Source: Meghimatium bilineatum (Eukaryota; Mollusca; Gastropoda; Stylommatophora; Philomycidae). Taken from it: a DNA stretch of 64,000 nt. A program made the position numbers and the translations under genes. The notes under the pieces were generated by a model. It saw nothing but the letters and a program-made list of their open reading frames with translations. It did no database searches and was not told the DNA's origin. Position 1 is the first letter of the stretch. Every line of letters begins with the position of its first letter. The stretch lies in contig CM067306.1 in NCBI GenBank assembly GCA_034231615.1, positions 66,506,579-66,570,578 of the forward strand, written 5' to 3'. Of this stretch, positions 42,246 to 53,508 are shown one piece after another.

Positions 42246-42599
42246 TTTATTCCTTACATAACACGGTTCTCTCTACACAATTGCAATATTTTGACCATAT
42301 CAGACGCCATTACATCTTAGAAACGACCATAAAGACGCAGGTGATGCCTAGTCAACGAAAATAGATAGACCGCAAAGTTGATGGACCATAGTATCACAGA
42401 CCACCTGAACATGATATTTATAAAAAATAAGTCCAATATTGGTAGGAGGTTAGAAAAGCTGTGATGATTGTTACATTATTTCTGTCCATGATATGCTACC
42501 TGATGATCATGATGACCAATATGTCCACGATATTTTATGTGATTTGATCTTTATTTCCTTAAATATTTTGTTGTTGAAATGTTTACATCAAGTGTTGTG

Positions 42600-42760
42600 A
42601 GAATATATTTGTTCCTTTTCTTCTCTTTCCATGAAGTTCTCCCTATTCTTCTATGTATGCATACCTCAAAGGGATCGCTTCTAGCTGTTCGTTCATTGTC
42701 CATGTTTCTGATCCATGCATTAAAACATAGAATAGATGTAACATTACATAATTCGCATGT
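42600..42760 (-). mobile_element. LINE fragment
   Basis: Minus-strand translation LFYVLMHGSETWTMNEQLEA is the LINE YGSETWT box. It overlaps the outer end of the palindromic element's left arm. Confidence 0.75.
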
Positions 42761-43181
42761 TTACTATCAATACCTAAATTTCGAATATCGCTTCGAGGCC
42801 CGTAGATAATGGGGGAGATGTTTTGGGTGTTCAAACCCCGTCAACCATTAGCAAATCAGATATGACAATGGCGGGCCAAAAGCCCCCCCCCCCCACCCAT
42901 CCAAATTAGATATTTCTTACAGAAACCCCCATGAAATTGGGGGGGGGGGTTGACCAAGCTTCTCCGTGTGCCAAATCATCTTTTTTATAAGCTTTCTGTA
43001 AGAAATCTCTAATTGGGATGGGGGCTTTTGGCCCGCCACTGTCATATCTGATTTTCTAAGGGTGGACGGGGTTTGAACACCCAAAACATCTCCCCCATTA
43101 TCTACCGGCCTCGAAGCGATATTCGAAATTTAGGTATTGGTAGTAAACATAAGAATTATTTAGTGCTACATCTATTCTATG
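42726..43181. mobile_element. long palindrome (two arms of about 190-200 bp) containing a 'cgtagata' element
   Basis: The left arm 42726-42925 and right arm 42993-43181 are inverted copies with few differences: catagaatagatg at the outside, taaatttcgaatatcgcttc, gtagataatgggggagatgt, ttttgggtgttcaaaccccg, and tttcttacagaaa at the inside. The 67-bp spacer holds a G-run. The transcript would fold into a long hairpin. The 'ccgtagataa..ggggg' part matches the termini of 25948-26200. Confidence 0.9.
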
Positions 43182-43195
43182 CCCATTTGAGTAAA

Positions 43196-43332
43196 CGATA
43201 TCTACGCCCCTGATAGCTTGACATATCTACGCCTCTGATAGCTTGACATATCTACGCCTCTGATAGCTTGACATATCTACGCCTCTGATAGCTTGACATA
43301 TCAGCGCCCCTGATAGCTTGACATATCCAGTC
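43196..43332. repeat. 25-bp minisatellite (gatagcttgacatatctacg + cctct), 5 copies
   Basis: Five units. The unit contains tatctacgcc, the same short motif as the ends of the neighbouring palindrome family, so it may have grown from that element's edge. Confidence 0.92.
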
Positions 43333-43935
43333 TACAACGTCTAAAGAGGTAACAATGGAAGGACAAGATTCCAAACTCAACATTCTTTAACCGTTAGCCA
43401 TTAATATAATCAAAAAAGAAAAGAACAAATCCTGTTATACAATTTCTGAAGTTCAACTTGTAATATTCCGTTTCAAATAGGCCTACACGCACGCAACACC
43501 TGGGCTCTAGAATTTCCCCAACATCAAACGATACCTGGGATATTAAAAGCCCCAAAGTGCAGACTCATAATCAGGCGCTTGTTACATTCCTGGTCCTTTC
43601 TGCTCTAAAGGTGTACGTTACCTGTACACAGAAGACATGCAAAAAGTATATGTTACCTGTAGACAGAAAAAATCCAAAAGTACAATCTGATTACAAAGTA
43701 GATGGTGGATTACCAAAGTATGAAGAATTATTCGTGTTTTTGTGTGAAGTATATTATTCCTTTACTGTGAGGCCGAGACACACATATGTGCAGAGCGTAT
43801 TTGTGTGGCAGTTCATATACTCATATTACATAACTTATCAACAAATACTTCACACAGATTTTCAATTTTGATATAACACGATACGATCTGAAATCAAGAG
43901 GTTTGGGTGAGAGCATGGGAACATCATGTTTGCTT
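43333..43935. other. unassigned sequence
   Basis: A 104-codon plus-strand frame (43557-43871) has an internal duplicated stretch (gtacgttacctgtacacaga and tatgttacctgtagacagaa) but no known domain; not called as a gene. Confidence 0.4.
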
Positions 43936-44770
43936 ACAAGTATTGTCTAGTAGTGTCTAGTCTACAAGTTATGTATAGTAGTGTCTAGTCTACAAGTATT
44001 GTCTAGTAGTGTCTAGTCTACAAGTTATGTCTAGTAGTGTCTAGTCTACAAGTTATGTCTAGTAGTGTCTAGTCTACAAGTTGTGTCTAGTAGTGTCTAG
44101 TCTACAAGTTGTGTCTAGTAGTGTCTAGTCTACAAGTTATGTCTAGTCTACAAGTTATGTCTAGTCTACAAGTTATGGCTAGTAGTGTCTAGTCTACAAA
44201 TTATGTCTCTTTGTGTCTAGTCTATAAGGTATGTCTAGTCTACAAGGTATGTCTAGTAGTGTCTAGTCTACAAATTATGCCTCTTTGTGTCTAGTCTACA
44301 GGTTATGTCTAGTCTACAAGTTATGGCTAGTAGTGTCTAGTCTACAGGCTATGTCAGTAGCATCTAGTCTACAAGGCATGTCTAGTAATGTCTAGTCTAC
44401 AAATTATGTCTCTTTGTGTCTAGTCTACAGGTTATGTCTAGCAATGTCTGGTCTACAGGTTATGTCTAGCAATGTCTGGTCTACACGTTATGTCTAGACT
44501 ACAGGTTATGTCTAGCAATGTCTGGTCTACAAGTTATGTCTAGACTACAGGTTATGTCTAGCAATGTCTGGTCTACAAGTTATGTCTAGCAATGTCTGGT
44601 CTACAAGTTATGTCTAGCAATGTCTGGTCTACAAGTTATGTCTAGCAATGTCTGGTCTACAAGTTATGTCTAGCAATGTCTGGTCTACAAGTTATGTCTA
44701 GACTACAGGTTATGTCTAGCAATGTCTGGTCTACAAGTTATGTCTAGACTACAGGTTATGCCAAGACTAT
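43936..44770. repeat. 28-bp minisatellite with shortened units, two blocks
   Basis: The left block (to about 44430) has gtctagtagtgtctagtcta then caagttat. The right block has gtctagcaatgtctggtcta. Shortened units of about 18 bp (gtctagactacaggttat) are interspersed. Confidence 0.94.
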
Positions 44771-44824
44771 TTGTCTAGCTAGTTAGGGTGATCTAAACAT
44801 ACTATATGCACTGCAACAGACCTA

Positions 44825-46275
44825 ATGAAAACTTCCTGGAGCACCAAGGAACTAAACATAAAACTAATGGAGCACCAAGGAACTAAACATAAAACTAATG
44901 GAGCACCAAGGAACTAAACATAAAACTAATGGAACACCAAGTGACTAAACATAAAACTAATGGAACACCAAGTGACTAAACATAAAACTAATGGAACACC
45001 AAGTGACTAAACATAAAACTAATGGAACACCAAGTGACTAAACATAAAACTAATGGAACACTAAGTGACTAAACATAAAACTAATGGAACACCAAGTGAC
45101 TAAACATAAAACTAATGGAACACCAAGTGACTAAACATAAAACTAATGGAACACCAAGTGACTAAACATAAAACTAATGGAACACCAAGTGACTAAACAT
45201 AAAACTAATGTAGCACCATGTGATTCAACATAAAACTAACGGAGCACCAAAGGACTAAACATAAAACTAATGGAGCACCAAAGGACTAAGCATAAAACTA
45301 ATGGAACACCAAAGGACTAAACATAAAACTAATGGAACACCAAAGGACTAAGCATAAAACTAATGGAACACCAAAGGACTAAACATAAAACTAACGGAGC
45401 ACCAAAGGGCTAAACATAAAACTAATGGAACACCAAAGGACTAAACATAAAACTAATGGAGCACCAAGTGACTAAACATAAAACTAATGGAACACCAAAG
45501 GACTAAGCATAAAACTAATGTAACACCAAAGGACTAAACATAAAACTAATGGAGCACCAAGTGATTAAGCATAAAACTAATGGAACACCAAGTGACTAAA
45601 CATAAAACTAATGGAACACCAAGTGACTAAACGTAAAACTAATGGAACACCAAGTGACTAAACATAAAACTAATGGAACACTAAGTGACTAAACATAAAA
45701 CTAATGGAACACCAAGTGACTAAACATAAAACTAATGGAACACCAAGTGACTAAACATAAAACTAATGGAACACCAAGTGACTAAACATAAAACTAATGG
45801 AACACCAAGTGACTAAACATAAAACTAATGAAGCACCATGTGATTAAACATAAAACTAACGGAGCACCAAAGGACTAAACATAAAACTAATGGAACACCA
45901 AAGGACTAAGCATAAAACTAATGGAACACCAAAGGACTAAACATAAAACTAATGGAACACCAAAGGACTAAGCATAAAACTAATGGAACACCAAAGGACT
46001 AAACATAAAACTAACGGAGCACCAAAGGACTAAACATAAAACTAATGGAACACCAAAGGACTAAACATAAAACTAATGGAGCACCAAGTGACTAAACATA
46101 AAACTAATGGAACACCAAAGGACTAAGCATAAAACTAATGTAACACCAAAGGACTAAACATAAAACTAATGGAGCACCAAGTGACTAAACATAAAACTAA
46201 TGGAGCTCCAAGTGACTAAACATAAAACTAATGGAGCACCAAGTGACTAAACATAAAACTAATAGAGCAGCAAGG
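44825..46275. repeat. 31-bp minisatellite, about 47 copies, with 620-bp higher-order duplication
   Basis: Units contain ctaatggaacaccaagtgac then taaacataaaa. Rare variants recur at exactly 620 bp (20 units): a 'cactaag' unit at 45061/45681, the 'agcaccatg' unit at 45211/45831 and the 'tgtaacacc' unit at 45521/46141. A block of 20 units was therefore duplicated as a whole, with only a few differences since. Confidence 0.97.
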
Positions 46276-46521
46276 AACTGAACAAAATCTTTCTGACATC
46301 ATACCACGGAAAAAACAAACTATCCGGCTCGCTGACCCCATAATGGTTCCCACCTTCTGTAATATAAAAAACATATATATATATATTTCATAACCAACTT
46401 ATGGTGATGGTGAAACCGTAGAACCACTCTTAATATTTGCCACGAGAACTTGGTTGTTTTTAACTTTGCTGCATCCAAAGTAAACACCAGCTGTGCTGCA
46501 TTTTTGTGTACTTCTACACAG

Positions 46522-47310
46522 GTTAGAGTGTGTTTTGTTCACAATTGTACACGGGTTAGAGTGTGTTTTGTTCACAATTGTACACGGGTTAGAGTGTGTT
46601 TTGTTCACAATTGTACACGGGTTAGAGTGTGTTTTGTTCACAATTGTACACGGGTTAGAGTGTGTTTTGTTCATAATTGTACACGGGTTAGAGTGTGTTT
46701 TGTTCACAATTGTACACGGGTTAGAGTGTGTTTTGTTCATAATTGTACACGGGTTAGAGTGTGTTTTGTTCATAATTGTACACGGGTTAGAGTGTGTTTT
46801 GTTCACAATTGTACACGGGTTAGAGTGTGTTTTGTTCATAATTGTACACGGGTTAGAGTGTGTTTTGTTCACAATTGTACACGGGTTAGAGTGTGTTTTG
46901 TTCACAATTGTACACGGGTTAGAGTGTGTTTTGTTCACAATTGTACACGGGTTAGAGTGTGTTTTGTTCACAATTGTACACGGGTTAGAGTGTGTTTTGT
47001 TCACAATTGTACACGGGTTAGAGTGTGTTTTGTTCATAATTGTACACGGGTTAGAGTGTGTTTTGTTCATAATTGTACACGGGTTAGAGTGTGTTTTGTT
47101 CATAATTGTACACGGGTTAGAGTGTGTTTTGTTAATAATTGTACACGTGTTAGAGTGTGTTTTGTTCATAATTGTACACGGGTTAGAGTGTGTTTTGTTC
47201 ACAATTGTACACGGGTTAGAGTGTGTTTTGTTAATAATTATACACGTGTTAGAGTGTGTTTTGTTCATAATTGTACACGGGTTAGAGTGTGTTGTGTTCA
47301 CAATTTTACA
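46522..47310. repeat. 33-bp minisatellite, about 24 copies
   Basis: Units contain gttagagtgtgttttgttca then caattgtacacgg. Multiple-of-3 length with no stops gives frames of 307, 273 and 300 codons on both strands, repeating 11-residue peptides (for example VRVCFVHNCTR). Coexistence of three such frames on the same DNA argues against any being a gene. Confidence 0.97.
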
Positions 47311-47369
47311 GTGAGATCTATGTTATACTTAGTCACATTTACTGTTAGTAAAATGTTACTCTTTATGTA

Positions 47370-47440
47370 CTAAAGAAGTGGTTAGGCTGTTCGCGTTGTG
47401 TTCAAGAGGTCATATGTTCGAGCCCAGCGTGTGTGGTCTT
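47370..47440 (+). mobile_element. tRNA-like SINE head fragment
   Basis: agtggttaggctgttcgcgt and catatgttcgagcccagcg (B-box-like) at tRNA-like spacing, followed by gtgtggtcttg. No stem complementarity for a true tRNA. Confidence 0.5.
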
Positions 47441-47524
47441 GTTTAAAAGATGAATGTTTTCTGAGATCACTATGGATTAGCGCTTGAAGCTACGGAGTTA
47501 CGTGCTATGAGCGGTACTCGCGGT

Positions 47525-47782
47525 ATGACAGTCAACTGTTGTTTATATCTGAGTCAGACAGTCAGCTGTTGTTTATATCTGAGTCAGACAGTCAACTGTT
47601 GTTAATATCTGAGTCAGACAGTCAACTGTTGTTTATATCTGAGTCAGACAGTCAACTGTTGTTTATATCTGAGTCAGACAGTCAACTGGTGTTTATATCT
47701 GAGTCAGTCAACTGTTGTTTATATCTGAGTCAGTCAACTGTTGTTTATATCTGAGTCAGACAGTCAACTGTTGTTTATTGTC
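47525..47782. repeat. 30-bp minisatellite (gtcaactgttgtttatatct core), about 8 copies
   Basis: Units end gagtcagaca. Two consecutive units lack the 6-bp 'agacag' segment. Confidence 0.95.
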
Positions 47783-48530
47783 AAGACATGTTATCTAGAC
47801 GCGTTGCGTTAATACAATATTTGCTGGTGAACCTATCGGCCTGGTATCTCCGACGTCAGCAGCAGTGATTGCTTGGGCAGTTGATGTTGTCGATATCAGG
47901 AATGGACCAAGCTCCATCTCCACTTCAAGGAGTTGGCCTCGATGGGGAGTAACTGTGTAAACAACCTGTAACTAGTGTCCATGATCGTAATCAGCCCACA
48001 TGGATACTAGTCCTAGGTTGAAAGAGGCGGGCCTCGACCAAATGAGGCATAAACCCCTACTTAACAAACAAACAATAAAAACCAACAGTTACTTCCATAA
48101 AATGAAACCAAACTGGAGAAAAAAAATCATAATGAAGCAGACGATATTTGAACCAGGTCCGTTGAGATGGCACATATTTGCCTCGCTACTTGAGTAAACA
48201 CGTATTTCCATAGTCAACCGACCCACATTTAAAAAATAATTTTTGCTATGTCTGTCAATGTGTATATTCTCCAGTGCATAGACTCTGGGAAGATCCGACA
48301 AATATCGAACCTACTGATTGAAACATTTGCCATTATACGACATTAGTTGATGGATGAACGGGCGGTCAGATGGGCATTTATGGGTATAATAAAGCTAGTG
48401 TGAGGCAATGCCCTGTTGTTGGTCAGTCGAAGTCGACGATGACCATTCAGATCAACTGGGATGAGGATACTTGAGTTACGATTATCGCTGAATTTTGTTT
48501 AAAGTGTGGAAAAGTTGCGCCATTCATCGA
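47783..48530. other. unassigned sequence
   Basis: No gene or repeat recognised; short frames lack motifs. Confidence 0.4.

Positions 48531-48532
<2 letters not shown>

Positions 48533-48572
<40 letters not shown>
48533..48572. repeat. (CT)n microsatellite
   Basis: About 19 CT dinucleotides. An (AG)n run lies 390 bp to the right in the opposite orientation (48962-49003). Confidence 0.95.
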
Positions 48573-48574
<2 letters not shown>

Positions 48575-48959
48575 TAATCCAACAATATTGCGGTGACAAG
48601 ATAAATCATGACGACTGGAGATGTGCCAGGATGCAGTGGATGACCAGAGTGTTCTAAGTGTCTCACAAAGCCCTTTGCGTCCCACAACGCCTTGCTGGCA
48701 AGCGCTTTTCACCCCGTTGAACATCAGATGTTTCATCCGAGCTGTCCACCATACCCATGCATCGTATACCCTGCGATACCGTCAACCTAGGCCTCTCTGT
48801 TACCTTCACCTTGGCTGGCCAGCATATCAAAGCTGTTACCAGAGTGTGACCGCTTCCGCATGTTGATAACTACTAAAGGCAAAGTGCTAATGTGTGAAAC
48901 GTAGAATTGTATCATGTATTCATTCCAGAATGTTCTGTAGAAGATAGTGAGAAAAATAA

Positions 48960-48961
<2 letters not shown>
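48573..48961. other. unassigned sequence between inverted CT/GA microsatellites
   Basis: Relatively GC-richer. Overlapping 81-codon plus and 70-codon minus frames show no domain. Confidence 0.4.

Positions 48962-49003
<42 letters not shown>
48962..49003. repeat. (GA)n microsatellite
   Basis: About 20 AG dinucleotides with one C interruption. Confidence 0.95.
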
Positions 49004-49004
<1 letters not shown>

Positions 49005-49375
49005 AGAAAAGAGGTCTGATAAAAACATTCAAAACAAGAGGTTCAATAAATTCTAGCAGAAGTATTGCCAACATAAATTAGTACAAATATGTTTACCCAA
49101 CTAACTGCGCTCTAAGAAAATCCGGTCGCACACGGCATCAGGTAACGGAAGATACAAAAGTGTAATTCGTGAGAAAGAGAAAAGAAACGACTTATTTATT
49201 TAATCTTTGCGAAACGAAATGCAAACATTGTAACTGCTTGAGTGCATTTGCAAGGGCATAACTCAGGGCATTCGTTACATATAGATTGTATGCATGTAAT
49301 GTTGGACAAGAGACTTGTATGTAGCTAAAAAACATGGACAAGCAGGTAGATGACGAGATTCAGGTCTTTGATGTG

Positions 49376-49545
49376 AGGTATTTCATGTGACTAGAGTAGG
49401 GGTATTCATGTGACTAGAGTAGGGGTATTCATGTGACTACAGTAGGGGTATTCATGTGACTAGAGTAGGGGTATTCATGTGACTAGAGTAGGGGTATTCA
49501 TGTGACTAGAGTAGGGTATTCATGTGACTAGAGTAGGGGTATTCA
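49376..49545. repeat. 23-bp minisatellite (tattcatgtgactagagtag + ggg), 7 copies
   Basis: Near-identical units with one deletion of a G near 49515. Confidence 0.94.
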
Positions 49546-49569
49546 AATAGCGAAAATGTATGAGAACAA

Positions 49570-49870
49570 TTGGAAACGACCGTCTGTCGCCGTGGACTTG
49601 AAGGGGAGCAAAGCACAACAGCACAGTTTACCATAACAGCACAGTTTACCATAACAGCACAGTTTACCATAACAGCACAGTTTACCATAACAGCACAGTT
49701 TACCATAACAGCACAGTTTACCATAACAGCACAGTTTACCATAACAGCACAGTTTACCATAACATCACAGTTTACCATAACAGCACAGTTTACCATAACA
49801 GCACAGTTTAACGTAAACGCATGTCGTAAGAAGCAACTAAGAACGTTTTTGGAGTGGAGCTGACTGTCAG
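49570..49870 (+). mobile_element. IR-A family, 5' part, expanded internally
   Basis: The element head (cttgaaggggagcaaagcac) and the downstream motif cgcatgtcgtaagaagcaac are in the normal family order, but the caacactgtttacc-type piece between them is multiplied into the 18-bp array. Confidence 0.85.
49616..49835. repeat. 18-bp minisatellite (ataacagcacagtttacc), 12 copies, inside IR-A
   Basis: The unit corresponds to the single-copy 'agcaacactgtttacc' of other family members. The last unit grades into gtttaacgtaaacgcatgtc, the family sequence. Confidence 0.95.
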
Positions 49871-49894
49871 ACCTCATATAGGACCTTCCGTTGA

Positions 49895-50195
49895 AGGCGT
49901 ATGTGTCGGGCCATTAGCGCAAAAAAACTGCCTCAAAACGCATTTCTATTCTCTGGACTACATCCTGCTGGAAATCTGGTAGAAACATTGTCCTGTCAGA
50001 AGAGAGATCTTGTGCGAGTTTAAGAATGAAAGTTGAAGGACATAGGGTAAAAGTGATTCAGGGGCCATGTTGGATTCGATTATGTCTGGAAGAAAGGCGC
50101 AAATATCGCAGCTAAACTGTAAACGATGACAACGTATTATGTACTCCAGATTACGTCCTGCTAGTATGCAGGAGTTTGACAACGAACGCTGACCA
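49895..50195 (+). mobile_element. two further IR-A 3' segments in tandem
   Basis: 49895-50040 has gtgtcgggccattagcgcaa, ctctggactacatcctgctg and gcgagtttaagaatgaaagt. 50060-50190 has gtaaacgatgacaacgtatt, ccagattacgtcctgctagt and gcaggagtttgacaacgaac. Two 3' ends in a row indicate two insertions. Confidence 0.8.
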
Positions 50196-50424
50196 AGAAC
50201 AGTATGCTATAGATTTATTACAAAGAGTAAGCGTACCGTACCAAAGTGATGATGGTAACAAGAACTCATGGCTGATCAGAGTAGGCAGTGAGACATGCTG
50301 CTGCAGGTATCTATCTATATACAGCTATCCAATGGAAACATACTCGAACAATAAATAGCCACATATGTTCGCTACACATTTTAAGGCTGAAGAGCAATCT
50401 CAGAAGCAGATTATATGTAGGGAT

Positions 50425-51262
50425 CATTCCACACAGAGGAAGAGTGGATGGGATTATTCCACACAGAGGAAGAATGGATGGGATTATTCCACACAGAGGA
50501 AGAGTGGATGGTATAATCCCACACAGAGGAAGAGTGGATGGTATAATCCCACACAGAGGAAGAATGGATGGTATAATCCCACACAGAGGAAGAATGGATG
50601 GTATAATCCCACACAGAGGAAGAGTGGATGGGATTATCCCACACAGAGGAAGAGTGGATGATATAATCCCACACAGAGGAAGAATGGATGGTATAATCCC
50701 ACACAGAGGAAGAGTGGATGGGATTATCCTGCACAGAGGAAGAGTGGATGGTATAATCCCACACAGAGGAAGAATGGATGGGATTATCTCACACAGAGGA
50801 AGAGTGGATGGGATTATCTCACACAGAGAAAGAGTGGATGGGATTCTCACACAGATGAAGAATTGTTGGGATTATCTCACACAGAGGAAGAGTGGATGGG
50901 ATTATCTCACACAGAGGAAGAGTGGATGGGATTATCTCACACAGAGGAAGAATGGATGGGATTATCTCACATAGAGGAAGAGTGGATGGGATTATCTCAC
51001 ATAGAGGAAGAATGGATGGTATAATACCACACAGAGGAAGAGTGGATGGGATTATCTCACACAGAGGAAGAGTGAATTGGATTATCTCACACAGAGGAAG
51101 AATGGATGGGATTATCTCACACAGAGGAAGAGTGGATGGGATTATCTCACACAGAGGAAGAATGGATGGGATTATCTCACATAGAGGAAGAATGGATGGG
51201 ATTATCTCACATAGAGGAAGAATGGATAGGATTATCTCACATAGAGGAAGAATGGATGGTGA
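50425..51262. repeat. 30-bp minisatellite, about 28 copies, three variant blocks
   Basis: Units contain acacagaggaagagtggatg. The following 10 bp change along the array: ggattattcc at the left, gtataatccc in the middle and ggattatctc at the right. Long frames on both strands (up to 228 codons) are artefacts of the 30-bp period. Confidence 0.96.
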
Positions 51263-51354
51263 TCTTGACTCTTGAACGATGCCAAATCTCCTTCGCAAGC
51301 CCTCCAGAAGCCAAACATATTTCACATGAATCAATTACAATAACTACTATCAGT

Positions 51355-52045
51355 CAGTCAGTCAGTTCCTCTTTTGCTAAGTTTGGCATAAAGGGCGGAT
51401 GTCATAGTTCTCCATGCCTGACGGTCAGTTGCCAAGGATTGCAGGTCTTGTGCATATATGCCTGTTGATTTTAATTCATTCATAAATGTTCTTCTAAGCG
51501 TTGTTTTTGGTCCTCCCTTTTTCCTTTCCCGTCTGGTGTCCACATGAAGGTTTGTCGTGGAGTTCTGTCTTCCTTCATTCTAAGTATGTGGCCGATGTAT
51601 GTCCAGCGGCGTTTTCTGATGATGTTCGTCACATATTCTTGTTTTGTCTCCTCTCTTAGTATGTCGTTTGATTTGAAGTCTTTCCAATTAGTATTTGCGA
51701 TTGTTCTGAGGCATCTATTCTCGAAGGCAACTAACTTCTTATCCATTATTGCGGTAGATTTCCAATATTCACATCCATATGTCAATGATGGAGTCACACT
51801 TGCATTGAATAGTCGCAGTTTGATGTGTTTACTTGCGATCTTCGATCTCCAGATGTTTTAGATTTTGTTAAAGGCTTTGGGGGCGATAGTGATTCGAGGC
51901 TTGATTTCTAAGTTGGTATCCCCGTCTGCTGTTATCTTACTTCCTAAATGTACGAAATTGTTGTCTAGTATATTCCAATCTATCACAACTAAACAAACCA
52001 GCACAAGAAGTAGTTCTGCTGTGCATTCCAGTGCACTCACAACTT
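51355..52045 (-). mobile_element. LINE 3'-terminal coding region, frameshifted
   Basis: Minus strand from 52040: NNFVHLGSKITADGDTNLEI, a frameshift near 51850, then SLTYGCEYWKSTAIMDKKLV, NTNWKDFKSNDILREET, QEYVTNIIRKRRWTYIGHIL and FMWTPDGKGKRE. After a second shift near 51520 comes ELKSTGIYAQDLQSLATDRQ, RTMTSALYAKLSKRGTD, then a stop. The tail is a (CTGA)n-type repeat at 51350-51364. Same subfamily as 15230-15785. Confidence 0.9.
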
Positions 52046-52184
52046 ATTGGAAAATAGATAGCAAAGGAGCTAGCAAAAAAACTGGAAGTAACTGCCAACA
52101 ACAACATATAGAAGTGCAGGTAAAATAACCAAGAACGAAGTACATCACCAAAAACAACATAAGCATGGCATGTAACGCATCTCA

Positions 52185-52475
52185 CCCATACACACAAAAT
52201 GATGATGTCATCCATACACACAAAATGATGATGTCATCCATACACACAAAATGATGATGTCATCCATACACACAAAATGATGATGTCATCCATACACACA
52301 AAATGATGATGTCATCCATACACACAAAATGATGATCTTATTCATACACACAAAATGATGATGTCATCCATACACGCAAAATGATGATGTTATTCATACA
52401 CACAAAATGATGATGTCATCCATACACACAAAATGATGATGTCATCCATACACACAAAATGATGATGTTATCCAA
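52185..52475. repeat. 26-bp minisatellite (ccatacacacaaaatgatga + tgtcat), 11 copies
   Basis: Near-identical units with a few 'ttattcat' variants. Confidence 0.96.
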
Positions 52476-53338
52476 AAGCTTGTAAATAATGGTAAACTCA
52501 ATTTTCCCTTGAGATCAGGCCACAACCGTCTCAAACCGCAGATGTAAACAACATGAATACTCGTGTTGATTATGTGGTAGCGAGCACAGAAGAAGAAGAT
52601 GAATTGCAAATATAGGAGACAGAAATTGTGAACATACGTGATAACTAAAATCGCACGGTATAAACTTTAAGAAATTATTAGAAATAATCAACGTTCCCTC
52701 TAATTTTCTCTACTTGTGAACAGATCTGAGGTTGTCTAAGACGTGAATATTTCCATGTGGGAAACTGCTACCTCAGAAAAGGTATTTCGCTAGTACTTTA
52801 TGTACGCGGGTGGTACATTTCGTGCACTGTAGCTTGTAGTGACGTGCGCACATTAGATGGAATATTGGCAATAAACATTTATGAGCTATAATGCTGCGTG
52901 CATACATATATATAGAAAACCTCCTTTTCCAAATCTTTTGGGACAAACCTTCTTTATGCCTACGGCCCTATTTGGGACAAATCTTCTTCTTCCGTTGAAG
53001 ATAAGGGCCCGTCTATAAATAACTTCAGCAACTAGGGGTGAAGAGGTACTCAAAAGTTTAACAGTTGCTTACAAGAGGGAGGGGTGGGGGTTAACATACG
53101 TTGGACTCAACAAAACACATTTTTATTTAACAATTAGATTGTGCGATTTGGAAAATGTGTTCCAACAATCTGAGAATATTATGGAGTTAATTTATATTTT
53201 ACATCTATTTTCTGCTAAAATTCTAATTTCTGTATGGGGGTGGTGGTAAAAGTTAACAATTAAAATTATCAGGGGTTGGGTTCACCATAATTCAAGAGAA
53301 GTTATTGACAAGGGAGAGGGATCAAAAGATGCCAATGG
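52476..53338. other. unassigned AT-rich sequence
   Basis: Contains a diverged duplication of ttgggacaaa(c/t)cttctt (52940 and 52972) and a 'gcctacggccc' trace of the cgtagata family. No gene recognised. Confidence 0.4.
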
Positions 53339-53344
53339 ATAGTG

Positions 53345-53508
53345 TATCTAGGATATGCACACGCCCCCTAGTGAGGCAATTGTTTATCTAGCATATGCAC
53401 ACGCCCCCAAGTGAGGCAATTGTTTATCTAGCATATGCACACGCCCCCTAGTGAGGCAATTGTTTTTCTAGCATATGCACACGCCCCCAAGTGAGGCAAT
53501 TGTTAATT
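53345..53508. repeat. 40-bp minisatellite, 4 copies
   Basis: Exact 40-bp period. Units contain gcatatgcacacgcccccta or the ccaa variant, then gtgaggcaattgttt; the variants alternate ta/aa/ta/aa. Confidence 0.94.

Noticed and set aside
43557..43871. 104-codon plus-strand frame
   Set aside because: Contains a local duplication but no known domain; unsupported as a gene.
44825..46275. CRISPR-like array
   Set aside because: The whole unit is repeated without unique spacers, and the setting is eukaryotic; it is a minisatellite. The same applies to all other arrays here.
46450..47373. 307-codon Val/Cys-rich plus-strand frame
   Set aside because: A 33-bp tandem repeat read in one phase; equally long frames exist in another plus phase and on the minus strand.
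49506..49877. 123-codon minus-strand frame with repeated NCAVMV
   Set aside because: Reads through the 18-bp array inside IR-A; not a gene.
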